From Roseomonas sp. KE0001 (GTDB taxonomy: Bacteria > Pseudomonadota > Alphaproteobacteria > Acetobacterales > Acetobacteraceae): 64,000 nucleotides of DNA. The stretch spans positions 496,001 through 560,000 of the forward strand of contig NZ_RCVQ01000001.1 of assembly GCF_016107285.1 (NCBI RefSeq), given 5' to 3'. Shown in pieces: positions 18,381-26,863 of the stretch. Position 1 is the first letter of the stretch. Every line of letters begins with the position of its first letter. The notes below the pieces were generated by a model. It had not been told where the DNA came from. It made no database searches and was given only the letters and a program-made list of their open reading frames with translations. Position numbers and translations under genes: made by a program.

Positions 18381-19376
18381 GTGCAGCAAGCAGCCACCCT
18401 TCCCCTCGAGACGGGCGCCGCCCCCGATCCACGTCCCGGCCTGCGCCGCGGAGGTGGATCCGGCGCGACGGGCGACGCCATCTTCGCGATCGCCTGTCGG
18501 GCCGCCGGGGTGCTGGTCCTGGTCCTTCTCGGCGCCATTATCCTGGAGCTGTTCTGGGGTGGGCTGCAGGCCTTCCGCGCCTTCGGCGCGGGCTTCGTCA
18601 CTGGCACGGACTGGGATCCGGTGCAGGAGGTCTTCGGCGCCGGCGTCTCCGTCTACGGCACCGTGGTGACCGCGGTGCTGGCCCTGCTGATGGCCGTGCC
18701 GCTGGCCTTCGGCGTCGCCTTCTACCTGACCGAGCTGGCGCCGCCCTGGCTCCGCGGCCCGGTGGGCACGGCGGTCGAGCTGCTGGCGGCGGTGCCGTCC
18801 ATCATCTTCGGCATGTGGGGCTTCTTCCTGATCGTCCCCTTCATGTCGCAATACGTGCAGCCCTTCGCCATCGACACGCTGGGCGAGCTGCCGCTGATCG
18901 GCGCGCTCTTCGCCGGCCCGCCCTTCGGCACCGGCATCCTGACGGCGGCGCTGATCCTGGCCATCATGGTGCTGCCCTTCATCGCGGCGACGATGCGCGA
19001 CGTCTTCAACACCGTGCCCCCGGTCTACAAGGAGAGCGCCTACGGCCTCGGCTGCACCCAGTGGGAGGTCGTGCGCAATGTCGTGCTGCCCTATACCCGC
19101 ATCTCGGTGGTCGGCGGCATCATGCTCGGCCTCGGCCGGGCCCTGGGCGAGACGATGGCGGTGACCTTCGTCATCGGCAACGCCAACCGCATCTCCACCA
19201 GCCTCTTCGGGCCGGGCAACACCATCGCCTCGCTGATCGCGCTGGAATTCGGCGAAAGCCAGATGGGCAGCCTGAAGCTCTCCGCCCTTCTCGGGCTCGG
19301 CTTCATCCTCTTCGTCATCTCCTTCATCGTGCTGGCCGCCTCGCGCTTCCTGTTGCGTCCGCGGCTGAAGGGTTGA
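18381..19376 (+). CDS. pstC: Phosphate ABC transporter permease PstC
   Basis: Inner-membrane permease of 331 aa with six main membrane segments. The ELLAAVPSIIFGMWGFF and VYKESAYGLGCTQWEVVRNVVLPYTR (EAA loop) segments are diagnostic of PstC. I chose GTG 18381 because GGAG lies 7 bases upstream; ATG 18357 is in frame but has no ribosome-binding site. The N-terminus before the first helix is a long Gly/Arg/Pro-rich segment. It is followed four bases later by pstA. Confidence 0.94.
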   Translation: MQQAATLPLETGAAPDPRPGLRRGGGSGATGDAIFAIACRAAGVLVLVLLGAIILELFWGGLQAFRAFGAGFVTGTDWDPVQEVFGAGVSVYGTVVTAVLALLMAVPLAFGVAFYLTELAPPWLRGPVGTAVELLAAVPSIIFGMWGFFLIVPFMSQYVQPFAIDTLGELPLIGALFAGPPFGTGILTAALILAIMVLPFIAATMRDVFNTVPPVYKESAYGLGCTQWEVVRNVVLPYTRISVVGGIMLGLGRALGETMAVTFVIGNANRISTSLFGPGNTIASLIALEFGESQMGSLKLSALLGLGFILFVISFIVLAASRFLLRPRLKG

Positions 19377-19380
19377 AACC

Positions 19381-20280
19381 ATGAGCGCGTCCAACCCGAC
19401 CCTGGAGGTTGCCTCCGGCAGCGGCCCGGCCAAGGACATGCGCGTCGCGGAGGCCCTGGGCCGCCGCCGCCGCCGCGTCGCCAAGGCCGTCAAGTACGCC
19501 TGCTACGGCGCCACCGGCCTCGGCCTCCTGCTGCTCTTCTCGATCCTGGCCACGCTGTTCTGGAACGGCTTCTCCGCCCTGTCGCTCGGGGTCTTCACCC
19601 GCGTCACGGCGCCGCCGGGCTCGGAGGGGGGGCTGCTCAACGCCATCGTCGGCAGCCTGATCCAGACCGTCATCGGCACCGTCATCGGCACGCCCATCGG
19701 CCTTCTGGTCGGCACCTACCTGGCGGAGTATTCGAAGTCCTCGCCGCTGGCCAACGCGGTTCGCTTCGTCTCCGACATCCTGCTCTCCGCGCCCTCGATC
19801 CTGATCGGCCTCTTCGTCTACCAGATCCTGGTGGTGCCCTTCGGCGGCTTCTCGGGCTGGGCCGGCTCGGTGGCGCTGGCCATCATCGTCATTCCCATCG
19901 TCGTCCGCACCACCGAGGACATGCTGCGCCTACTGCCGGACACGCTGCGCGAGGCCGTGATCGGCCTCGGCGCGCCGAAGTGGAAGATGGTGACCATGGT
20001 CTGCTGGCGCGCGGCGGCGAGCGGCATCGTCACCGGCGTGCTGCTGGCGGTGGCGCGGGTGGCGGGCGAGACGGCGCCGCTGCTCTTCACCTCGCTTGGA
20101 AACCTGAACTGGTCGCTCAGCCTGTCCGGCCCGATGTCGAGCCTGCCGCTGACCATCTACGCCTATGCCGGCTCGCCCTATCCGGACTGGATCGCGCTGG
20201 CCTGGGCCGGCGCCCTCATCATCACGCTCGGCGTGCTCGGGCTCAACATCGTGGCGCGCAGCCTGCTGCGCAGGAAGTGA
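19381..20280 (+). CDS. pstA: Phosphate ABC transporter permease PstA
   Basis: Second permease of the Pst importer, 299 aa and six membrane segments. [16 protein letters not shown] and [25 protein letters not shown] (EAA loop) are PstA-type. [19 protein letters not shown] near the end is highly typical. The N-terminus has a very basic GRRRRRVAK run before the first helix, which fits the positive-inside rule. It is four bases from pstC. Confidence 0.95.
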   Translation: MSASNPTLEVASGSGPAKDMRVAEALGRRRRRVAKAVKYACYGATGLGLLLLFSILATLFWNGFSALSLGVFTRVTAPPGSEGGLLNAIVGSLIQTVIGTVIGTPIGLLVGTYLAEYSKSSPLANAVRFVSDILLSAPSILIGLFVYQILVVPFGGFSGWAGSVALAIIVIPIVVRTTEDMLRLLPDTLREAVIGLGAPKWKMVTMVCWRAAASGIVTGVLLAVARVAGETAPLLFTSLGNLNWSLSLSGPMSSLPLTIYAYAGSPYPDWIALAWAGALIITLGVLGLNIVARSLLRRK

Positions 20281-20290
20281 GGAACCGCAT

Positions 20291-21121
20291 ATGAGCGCCT
20301 CCATGACCCAGACCCAGACCCAGACCGAGACCGGCAAGCTGCACGCCCGCTCGCACGCCCCGCTGAACGAGCCCCGCATCGCGGTCCGCAACCTCGATTT
20401 CTACTACGGCGCCAACAAGGCGCTGAAGGGGATCGACTTCGACCTGCCCGACCGGCAGGTGACCGGCATGATCGGTCCCTCGGGCTGCGGCAAGTCCACC
20501 CTGCTGCGGGTGCTGAACCGCATGTACAGCCTCTATCCGGGCCAGCGCGCCACGGGCGAGGTTCTGCTCGACGGCAAGAACATCCTCGACACCGACATCG
20601 ATATCAACGCGCTCCGCTCGCGGATCGGCATGGTGTTCCAGAAGCCCACGCCCTTCCCGATGACCATCTACGAGAACATCGCCTTCGGCATCCGCCTGCA
20701 CGAGAAGCTGTCCCGGTCGCAGATGGATGAGCGGGTGGAATGGGCGCTGACCCGCGCCGCCATCTGGGGCGAGGTCAAGGACCGGCTGAACACCAGCGCC
20801 ATGGGCCTCTCGGGCGGCCAGCAGCAGCGCCTCTGCATCGCCCGCACCATCGCCGTGCGGCCGGAGGTCATCCTGCTCGACGAGCCGACCTCGGCGCTCG
20901 ATCCGATCAGCACGTTGAAGATCGAGGAGCTGATCGACGAGCTGAAGCGCGACTTCACCATCGCCATCGTCACGCACAACATGCAGCAGGCGGCGCGCTG
21001 CGCCGATCAGGTGGCGTTCTTCTACCTCGGCGAACTCATCGAGGTGGCTCCGGCGGAGGAGATGTTCACCGCGCCGAAGCAGAAGAAGACCCAGGAATAC
21101 ATCACCGGCCGGTTCGGCTGA
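20291..21121 (+). CDS. pstB: Phosphate ABC transporter ATP-binding protein PstB
   Basis: ATPase of 276 aa. Walker A GPSGCGKS, the PstB-specific [20 protein letters not shown] stretch, signature [14 protein letters not shown] and Walker [16 protein letters not shown] are present. ATG 20291 has AGGAA 6 bases upstream. Just after the start a short (ACCCAG)n-type repeat encodes [10 protein letters not shown], a tail that most PstB proteins lack; it lies before the ATPase fold and is probably flexible. Confidence 0.97.
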   Translation: MSASMTQTQTQTETGKLHARSHAPLNEPRIAVRNLDFYYGANKALKGIDFDLPDRQVTGMIGPSGCGKSTLLRVLNRMYSLYPGQRATGEVLLDGKNILDTDIDINALRSRIGMVFQKPTPFPMTIYENIAFGIRLHEKLSRSQMDERVEWALTRAAIWGEVKDRLNTSAMGLSGGQQQRLCIARTIAVRPEVILLDEPTSALDPISTLKIEELIDELKRDFTIAIVTHNMQQAARCADQVAFFYLGELIEVAPAEEMFTAPKQKKTQEYITGRFG

Positions 21122-21138
21122 GCGAGGTCATCAGGACG

Positions 21139-21852
21139 ATGCCCAACGAGCATATCGTGCGATCCTACGAGGAGCAGCTCAAGCGGCTGCGCGAGCTGGT
21201 GGCGCGCATGGGCGGCCTGGCCGAGCGCCAGGTCGCGGACGCCGCCTCCGCCCTGATCCGCCGCGATGTGGAGCAGGCCACCACCGTGATCGGCCGGGAT
21301 GGCGAGATCGACGCGCTGGAGCGCGAGATCGAGAACTTCTGCGTCCGCCTGCTGGCCCTGCGGCAGCCGATGGCGGCCGACCTGCGGCTGATCGTCGCCG
21401 CCATGAAGGTCTCGACCGACATCGAGCGCATCGGCGACTACGCCCGCAACGCCGCCAAGCGCGCCATCGTCGTCTCGCAGCAGCCGCAGCTGGGCAGCCT
21501 GAACGGCTTCCAGTGGATGGCCAAGCTGGTGCAGGAGAACCTGAAGGAGGCGATCGACGCGTTGGTGAAGGAGGACGCCGCCGCCGCCGAGCGCGTCTGG
21601 GCGGCCGACGCGCCGGTGGACGACATCTACAACGGCATCTTCCGCGAGATGCTGACGCACATGATGGAGGATCCGCGCAACATCACCGCGGCCACCCACC
21701 TGCTGTTCATCGCCAAGAACTTCGAGCGCATCGGCGACCACGCGACGAACATCGCCGAGACCGTGCACTACGCCGTGCTCGGCCATACCCTGCCGGAGGA
21801 CCGGCCGAAGTCGGACTCCTCAGCCTACACTGTCGTCCGCCCGCCGGCCTGA
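21139..21852 (+). CDS. phoU: Phosphate signalling regulator PhoU
   Basis: PhoU of 237 aa, an all-helical protein made of two three-helix repeats. The two metal-binding signatures, KVSTDIERIGDYARN and AKNFERIGDHATNIAE, are both visible. PhoU represses the Pho response by connecting PstB to the PhoR kinase. ATG 21139 is 17 bases after pstB and preceded by AGGA. No PhoR gene is nearby, so its kinase partner must be encoded elsewhere. Confidence 0.97.
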   Translation: MPNEHIVRSYEEQLKRLRELVARMGGLAERQVADAASALIRRDVEQATTVIGRDGEIDALEREIENFCVRLLALRQPMAADLRLIVAAMKVSTDIERIGDYARNAAKRAIVVSQQPQLGSLNGFQWMAKLVQENLKEAIDALVKEDAAAAERVWAADAPVDDIYNGIFREMLTHMMEDPRNITAATHLLFIAKNFERIGDHATNIAETVHYAVLGHTLPEDRPKSDSSAYTVVRPPA

Positions 21853-21874
21853 CAGAGCGAAGAAAGATCCGATC

Positions 21875-22591
21875 ATGGCCGAGCCCAACACCGGCATGGC
21901 GCGTCCCACCATCCTGGTGGTCGAGGACGAGGCGCCGCTGCTGACGCTGCTGCGCTACAATCTGGAGAAGCAGGGCTTCCTGGTGGACGAGGCCGCCGAT
22001 GGCCAGGAGGCGCTGATGCGTGTGGCCGAGGCGCCGCCGGATCTGGTGCTGCTGGACTGGATGCTGCCGGCGCTGTCCGGCCTCGAGGTCTGCCGCCAGC
22101 TCCGCCGGCGCCCCGATACGCGCAACATGCCGATCATCATGGTCACCGCCCGCACGGAGGACCAGGACGCGGTGCGGGCGCTCGATACCGGCGCCGACGA
22201 CTACATCGCCAAGCCCTTCGTGATGGACGCGCTGCTGGCGCGCATCCGGGCGCTGCTGCGCCGCTCCGGCGGCGTCGCCACCAAGGGCATGCTCGCCTGG
22301 CACGACATCACGATGGACCAGGATTCTCACCGCGTGACCCGCAACGGGCGGTCGCTGCACCTGGGCCCCACCGAATACCGGCTGCTGGAGTTCTTCCTGC
22401 AGCATCCGGGGCGGGTCTTCTCGCGCGAGCAGCTGCTCGATGCCGTCTGGGGCCGCGACATCCATGTCGAGCCGCGCACGGTGGACGTGCATATCCGGCG
22501 GCTGCGCAAGGCGGTGAACGGCGAGGGCGAGGCGGACGTGATCCGTACGGTCCGCAGCGCCGGCTACGCGCTGGATCTCGAACTGGCCTGA
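21875..22591 (+). CDS. phoB: Phosphate regulon response regulator PhoB
   Basis: OmpR/PhoB-type regulator of 238 aa. The receiver domain (about 12-125) has the acidic pair in VVEDEAP, the phosphorylation site D61 in VLLDWMLP and the conserved Lys in YIAKPF. The winged-helix domain follows, with LHLGPTEYRLLEFFLQHPGRVFSREQLLDAVWG and the recognition region VEPRTVDVHIRRLRKAV, both characteristic of PhoB. It closes the pst operon and is followed by a strong hairpin. Its targets in this window are probably the boxes in front of pstS and phoX. Confidence 0.96.
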   Translation: MAEPNTGMARPTILVVEDEAPLLTLLRYNLEKQGFLVDEAADGQEALMRVAEAPPDLVLLDWMLPALSGLEVCRQLRRRPDTRNMPIIMVTARTEDQDAVRALDTGADDYIAKPFVMDALLARIRALLRRSGGVATKGMLAWHDITMDQDSHRVTRNGRSLHLGPTEYRLLEFFLQHPGRVFSREQLLDAVWGRDIHVEPRTVDVHIRRLRKAVNGEGEADVIRTVRSAGYALDLELA

Positions 22592-22599
22592 CCGTGGAA

Positions 22600-22627
22600 C
22601 ATCCCCCCTCGTGTCGGAGGGGGGATG
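22600..22627. terminator. Bidirectional hairpin between phoB and doxX
   Basis: CATCCCCCCTC-GTGTCG-GAGGGGGGATG is a perfect 11-bp stem with a 6-base loop, placed between convergent genes. No T-run follows on either strand. It probably ends transcription from both sides. Confidence 0.75.
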
Positions 22628-22634
22628 CCGGCCC

Positions 22635-23030
22635 TCAGCGGCGGTTGCCGTCGAGGCTGAAGGCGCCGGCTCCGGCGAAGACCAGATAGAGGAAGATGAA
22701 GCAGAACAGGATGGAGGCATCGCCGCCGTTCAGCGCCGGGAAGAAATTGCGCGGCGCGTGGAAGGCGAAATAGGCATAGGCCATCTGGCCTGAGGCCAGG
22801 AAGGCCGCCGGGCGCGTGTAGAGGCCGAGCGCGATCAGCACGCCGGTGACAATCTCGATGATCCCGCCAATCCAGAACAGGCTGAAGGCGGCCGGCATGG
22901 GCGAGGAGGGCGGCGGGAAGCCGAGGATCTTCTGCGTGCCATGCGCCAGGAACAGCAGCGCCGCGATGATGCGCAGTGCCGCCAGAGCCGCCGGTGCGTA
23001 GCGCTGGAGAGACGAGCCGGAAACAGCCAT
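22635..23030 (-). CDS. DoxX family membrane protein
   Basis: Four-helix inner-membrane protein of 131 aa. LRIIAALLFLAHGTQKILGF, IGGIIEIVTGVLIALGLYTRPAAFLASGQMAYAYF and GGDASILFCFIFLYLVFAG give the DoxX fold and its typical conserved Gly and Glu residues. ATG 23030 has GGAGAA four bases upstream. DoxX proteins are linked to redox or quinone-dependent processes, but no specific reaction can be read here. It stands alone between phoB and the Fe3+-type permease gene. Confidence 0.9.
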   Translation of the reverse strand: MAVSGSSLQRYAPAALAALRIIAALLFLAHGTQKILGFPPPSSPMPAAFSLFWIGGIIEIVTGVLIALGLYTRPAAFLASGQMAYAYFAFHAPRNFFPALNGGDASILFCFIFLYLVFAGAGAFSLDGNRR

Positions 23031-23093
23031 GGGATTCTCCGTGGATGGATGCTGGCTGTGTAACACCCCCTTTCGCCGGTTGTCCCGCGCGAC

Positions 23094-24752
23094 TTACGGC
23101 CGCCAGGGCAGGGTTCCCGGCGGCAGGCGGCGCCCGAGCAGGCTGGCCGCGCCCATCAACCCCGCCACCAGCACCAGGGAGAGGCAGGACACCGCCGCCG
23201 CCTGCGGCGTCTGTCCCGCATCCTGCAGATTGAAGACCAGCACGCCGAGCGTGCGGCTGCCCGGCCCGTACAGCAGCGCGCTGACCGTCACCTCGTTCAC
23301 CGCGAGCAGCGCCACCAGGATGGCGCCCGCCATCAGGGCGGGGGAAAGGGCCGGCAGATGGATGCGCCGGAGCCGCGCCCATCCGCCGGCGCCGAGGCTG
23401 CTGGCCGCGCGCTCCAGCATCGGGTCGAGCCGCGCCGCGGCGGCCGCCACGGGCCGCAGCGCCAGTGCCTGGAAGCGCGCCAGATAGGCGAAGAGGATCA
23501 GCCCCAGCGTGCCGTAGACGAGACCGCCGCCGGGCAGCGTCAGCACCAGCAGGATGACGGAGACGGCGGTGCAGGCGCCCGGCAGGGCGTAGGACAGGTC
23601 GGTGCCGGTGGCCGCCCAGCGCAGCACGGGATGGCGCAGGGCGAGCGCGACGGGAAGCGCGGCGAGGCAGAGGATGGCCGCCGCCCCGCAGGCCAGCAGC
23701 AGGGAATGGCCCAGTGCCGCCAGGGTCTGCGCGCCCGGCGCCAGCATCGCCGCGAAGTGCCGCAGGGTCAGGCTCTGGGCGGTGAGCGGAACTCCCATGG
23801 CCGGCACCAGCGCCGTGGCCAGCAGCGCGCCCAGCGGCAGCGCCAGGACCAGCAGGAGATAAAGCACGAGCGGCAGCAGCGCCACGCGGTGTCCCCGGCC
23901 CGCCGGCAGCGGGCGGAAGGCGCGTCCGGCCTCGAAGCCCGACCGGCGCCCGGCCCAGAACTGCGCCGCCAGCCCCGGCACCGCCAGCAGCGCCAGCAGC
24001 AGGGAGAGCCAGGACACCTCGGACAGCGCCGCAGGTCCGGTGGCCGAGAGGCGCTGCCAGATCAGCACGGTCAGCACCGGGTAGCGGCCCGGGATGCCGA
24101 GCAGGGCGGCGACGCCGAAATTGCCCAGCGCGGCGACGAAGGCCAGCCCCGCCCCGGCCGCCAGGCCCGGCGCCAGCAGCGGCCAGGCGACGCGGCGCAG
24201 CGCCACGCGCGGCGCGGCCCCGAGCCCGCGGGCGGCGATCATCAACTCGTCCGGCAACCGCCGCGCCATGGCCGCGACCGCCAGCAGCACCAGCGGCGCG
24301 CCCTGGATGCCGAGCAGCAGCATCATGCCGCCCGGCCCGTAGAAGGGGTTCGGCGTGCCGAGCGGCGGCGCCAGCCCGAGGGCCAGCAGCAGCGGCGAGG
24401 CGGGGCCGCCCAGCTGGATGAAGGACAGGGCCAGGATCTGCGGCGGCACCAGGAGCGGCAGGATGCAGAGGAAGAGCAGCATCCGCCGCCCGGGCAGCGC
24501 GCGCAGCAGCAGGAGCCCGGCCTGCAGCGTGCCGATGGCGGCGGCCAGCAGCGCCGCGCCGCCCGCCACCAGCAGGCTGCGCCAGACGGCGCGCCAGATG
24601 GCGGCATCGGCGAGCAGCGGACGCGGATCGCTGCCCAGCGCCTCGGCGAGCAGGCGGAGCGCCGGCGCCAGGCCGATGGCCGCCAGCCAGGCCAGGCCGA
24701 GCCAGGCCAGCGGCGGCAGGCCGGCGAGGCGCCCCGGCGCCGCCGGGCTCAC
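23094..24752 (-). CDS. Fused two-domain ABC permease, Fe3+/FbpB type
   Basis: Inner-membrane protein of 552 aa with two BPD_transp_1 domains in one chain, as in FbpB/SfuB, ThiP and 2-aminoethylphosphonate permeases. The EAA-like loops are at MIAARGLGAAPRVALRRVAWPL and ERAASSLGAGGWARLRRIHLPAL. I chose GTG 24752, preceded by GGGGAA; a TTG at 24767 would add five residues. It follows its receptor gene by 18 bases. No ATPase gene lies on either side, so the importer must borrow one encoded elsewhere. Confidence 0.88.
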   Translation of the reverse strand: MSPAAPGRLAGLPPLAWLGLAWLAAIGLAPALRLLAEALGSDPRPLLADAAIWRAVWRSLLVAGGAALLAAAIGTLQAGLLLLRALPGRRMLLFLCILPLLVPPQILALSFIQLGGPASPLLLALGLAPPLGTPNPFYGPGGMMLLLGIQGAPLVLLAVAAMARRLPDELMIAARGLGAAPRVALRRVAWPLLAPGLAAGAGLAFVAALGNFGVAALLGIPGRYPVLTVLIWQRLSATGPAALSEVSWLSLLLALLAVPGLAAQFWAGRRSGFEAGRAFRPLPAGRGHRVALLPLVLYLLLVLALPLGALLATALVPAMGVPLTAQSLTLRHFAAMLAPGAQTLAALGHSLLLACGAAAILCLAALPVALALRHPVLRWAATGTDLSYALPGACTAVSVILLVLTLPGGGLVYGTLGLILFAYLARFQALALRPVAAAAARLDPMLERAASSLGAGGWARLRRIHLPALSPALMAGAILVALLAVNEVTVSALLYGPGSRTLGVLVFNLQDAGQTPQAAAVSCLSLVLVAGLMGAASLLGRRLPPGTLPWRP

Positions 24753-24770
24753 GGCGTTCCCCGGCAAGCC

Positions 24771-25766
24771 CTACTGGCCGACCAGCCCGCTGAAGCGCTT
24801 CAGGTCCTGGCCGCTCTCGGCGGCGGCACGGGCGCTGTCGAGCGGCAGCAGGGTCAGGCTCCTGCGGTCCGGGAAGCCGGCGGGCGGCGCGACGGCGGGA
24901 TCGGCCGGCAGGAAGCCCTGGGCGGCCGCCAGCTCCTGGCCCTCGCGGGAGAGCAGGAAGGTGACGAAGGCGATGGCAGCCTCGGGGTTGCGGCTGGACT
25001 TCAGGATCGCCGCCGGCTCCGTGATGGCGCTGACCCCGTCCTCCGGCACGATGAAGCGCACCGGCGCGCCCTTCGCCGCCTCGCGGATCGGCATGTAGTC
25101 CACCACCATGCCGAAGGCCCGCTCGCCGCTGGCCACGGCCTGCATCACCGCGCCATTGCCGCCGCGCGGCTGCACGCCGGCGCCGGCCAGCTTCTCCCAG
25201 AACTCCCAGCCGAGGCCGGGCGCCGCGGCCAGGGCCTGCACATGAATGGCGGCGGCGCCGGAGACGCTGGGCGAGGGCATGGCGGTGAGGCCCCGGGCCT
25301 CCGGGCGCAGCAGGTCGGACCAGCGCTTCGGCGTGAAGGGCGCGCGGGTGTTCATGACGATGCCAGTCGTCATCAGCTTGGTGCCGAAATACTGCCGCCC
25401 GGTGTCGATCAACTCCGCCGGCACGCCGCCGGTCCCGACCTCGGGGCTGGGGCGCAGCAGCCCCTCCTGCTTCAGCCCCTCGAAGGTCAGGCTGTCGGCC
25501 AGCAGCAGCACGTCGGCGCGGGGCGCGCCGGCGGCGAGCTCGGCGCGCAGCCGGGGCATGATCTGGTTGGTGCCGCCCCGGATCCACTCGACCGTCACCT
25601 TCGGGTAGTGCCTGCGGAAGGCCTCGGAGGTGCGGGCGGCGTCCTCCTCGAGCTGGCTGGTGTAGAGGACCAGGCTGCCCGCCGGCTCGGCCGCGGCCGG
25701 GGCGGCCGGCGACAGGGACGACAGAAGGGCGGAGAGGCCGAGGGCCAGGAAGCCGGCGCGCCGCAT
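24771..25766 (-). CDS. ABC transporter solute-binding protein, Fe3+/phosphonate-type
   Basis: Periplasmic receptor of 331 aa from the SBP_bac_6-like group (FutA/FbpA, PhnS). A signal peptide (MRRAGFLALGLSALLSSLSP, ending AAAEPAG) precedes LVLYTSQLEEDAARTSEAFRR and WIRGGTNQIMPRLRAEL, the usual N-lobe. ATG 25766 has AAGGAG about ten bases upstream. The paired Tyr residues of true iron binders are not obvious near the C-terminus. Iron, thiamine or aminoethylphosphonate are all possible ligands. The Pho genes nearby make a phosphonate worth testing. Confidence 0.82.
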   Translation of the reverse strand: MRRAGFLALGLSALLSSLSPAAPAAAEPAGSLVLYTSQLEEDAARTSEAFRRHYPKVTVEWIRGGTNQIMPRLRAELAAGAPRADVLLLADSLTFEGLKQEGLLRPSPEVGTGGVPAELIDTGRQYFGTKLMTTGIVMNTRAPFTPKRWSDLLRPEARGLTAMPSPSVSGAAAIHVQALAAAPGLGWEFWEKLAGAGVQPRGGNGAVMQAVASGERAFGMVVDYMPIREAAKGAPVRFIVPEDGVSAITEPAAILKSSRNPEAAIAFVTFLLSREGQELAAAQGFLPADPAVAPPAGFPDRRSLTLLPLDSARAAAESGQDLKRFSGLVGQ

Positions 25767-25969
25767 GCGGGGGATCTCCTTGGGGAAGGGGCGGTGTCGG
25801 GCGAGGGCTGAACTAGCCGGGACGGCGCGCTTCGGGCAGGGGGGTCGAATGAAGTTTCGATGAACGGCCCCGGAAGTGTCGGTTGTTGATTGTTTACACG
25901 CCTGCCATGCCATCCTAAGACCGCTGGAAAGGCCGGTCTCCCGCCGGCCGGTCCGAGGAGGCCCGAGGC

Positions 25970-26758
25970 ATGAGCGAGAACGACGATATCCTGTTCGAAA
26001 GGCTGGAGGGAGGGATCGCCCGCGTCACCTTCAACCGTCCCCAGGCGCGCAATGCCTTCACCTTCGCCATGTACGAGCGGCTCGGCGCCTTCTGCCAGGA
26101 GGTCGCGGAGGACAAGTCGGTCCGCGCCGTCATCCTGACCGGCGCCGGCGACAAGGCCTTCGCCGCCGGCACCGACATCAACCAGTTCCGCGCCTTCAAG
26201 ACCCCGGAGGACGCGATCCAGTATGAGGAGCGCATCGGCCGCATCGTCGCCACGCTGGAGAGCTGCCCGAAGCCCATCATCGCGGCGATCAACGGCGCCT
26301 GCACGGGTGGCGGCGGCGCCATCGCCGCCTCCTGCGACATCCGCGTCGGCGCCGCGCATTCCCGCTTCGGCTTCCCGATCGCGCGCACGCTCGGCAACAT
26401 CCTCTCCATGGGCGCCTTCTCGCGGCTGGTGGCGCTGATCGGCCCATCCCGCACCAAGGAGATGATCTTCACCGCCCGGCTGCTGGACGCGCAGGAGGCC
26501 AAGGAGATCGGCCTGCTGCATGAGGTGGTGCCGGAAGGTGGCGATCTCGCCGCCCGCGCCCTGGAGCTGGCCCGCACCATCGCCGGCAACGCGCCGCTGA
26601 CCCTGCGCGCCACCAAGGAGGCGATCGCGCGGCTGCGCCCGCAGATCTCCTCCGAGGAGGGCCGCGACCTGGTGCTGATGTGCTACATGAGCCAGGACTT
26701 CCGCGAGGGCATGGACGCCTTCCTGAACAAGCGCCAGCCCCAGTGGAAGGGTGAGTAA
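25970..26758 (+). CDS. Crotonase (enoyl-CoA hydratase/isomerase) family protein
   Basis: Crotonase-fold protein of 262 aa. RVTFNRPQARNAFTFAMY, DKAFAAGTDINQFR and INGACTGGGGAIAASCDIRVG supply the CoA pocket and oxyanion-hole Gly residues. The two catalytic Glu residues of classical enoyl-CoA hydratase appear absent: the ELA of the usual GGGCELA is AIA, and the PEI of the usual PEILLG region is PIA. Simple hydratase activity is therefore doubtful; other family reactions such as isomerase, thioesterase or carnitinyl-CoA-type chemistry may fit better. ATG 25970 has GAGGAGG about 9 bases upstream. No acyl-CoA genes flank it. Confidence 0.85.
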   Translation: MSENDDILFERLEGGIARVTFNRPQARNAFTFAMYERLGAFCQEVAEDKSVRAVILTGAGDKAFAAGTDINQFRAFKTPEDAIQYEERIGRIVATLESCPKPIIAAINGACTGGGGAIAASCDIRVGAAHSRFGFPIARTLGNILSMGAFSRLVALIGPSRTKEMIFTARLLDAQEAKEIGLLHEVVPEGGDLAARALELARTIAGNAPLTLRATKEAIARLRPQISSEEGRDLVLMCYMSQDFREGMDAFLNKRQPQWKGE

Positions 26759-26863
26759 GGGCCTGGCCCCCTTTCCTTTTCGGCCTTCCGGGGGCAGATG
26801 ACAGGACCGGGGAGGGGGATCTGCCCCCGCCTCCCCGGTGCTCCAGGAAAGGCCGCCTGCCCG

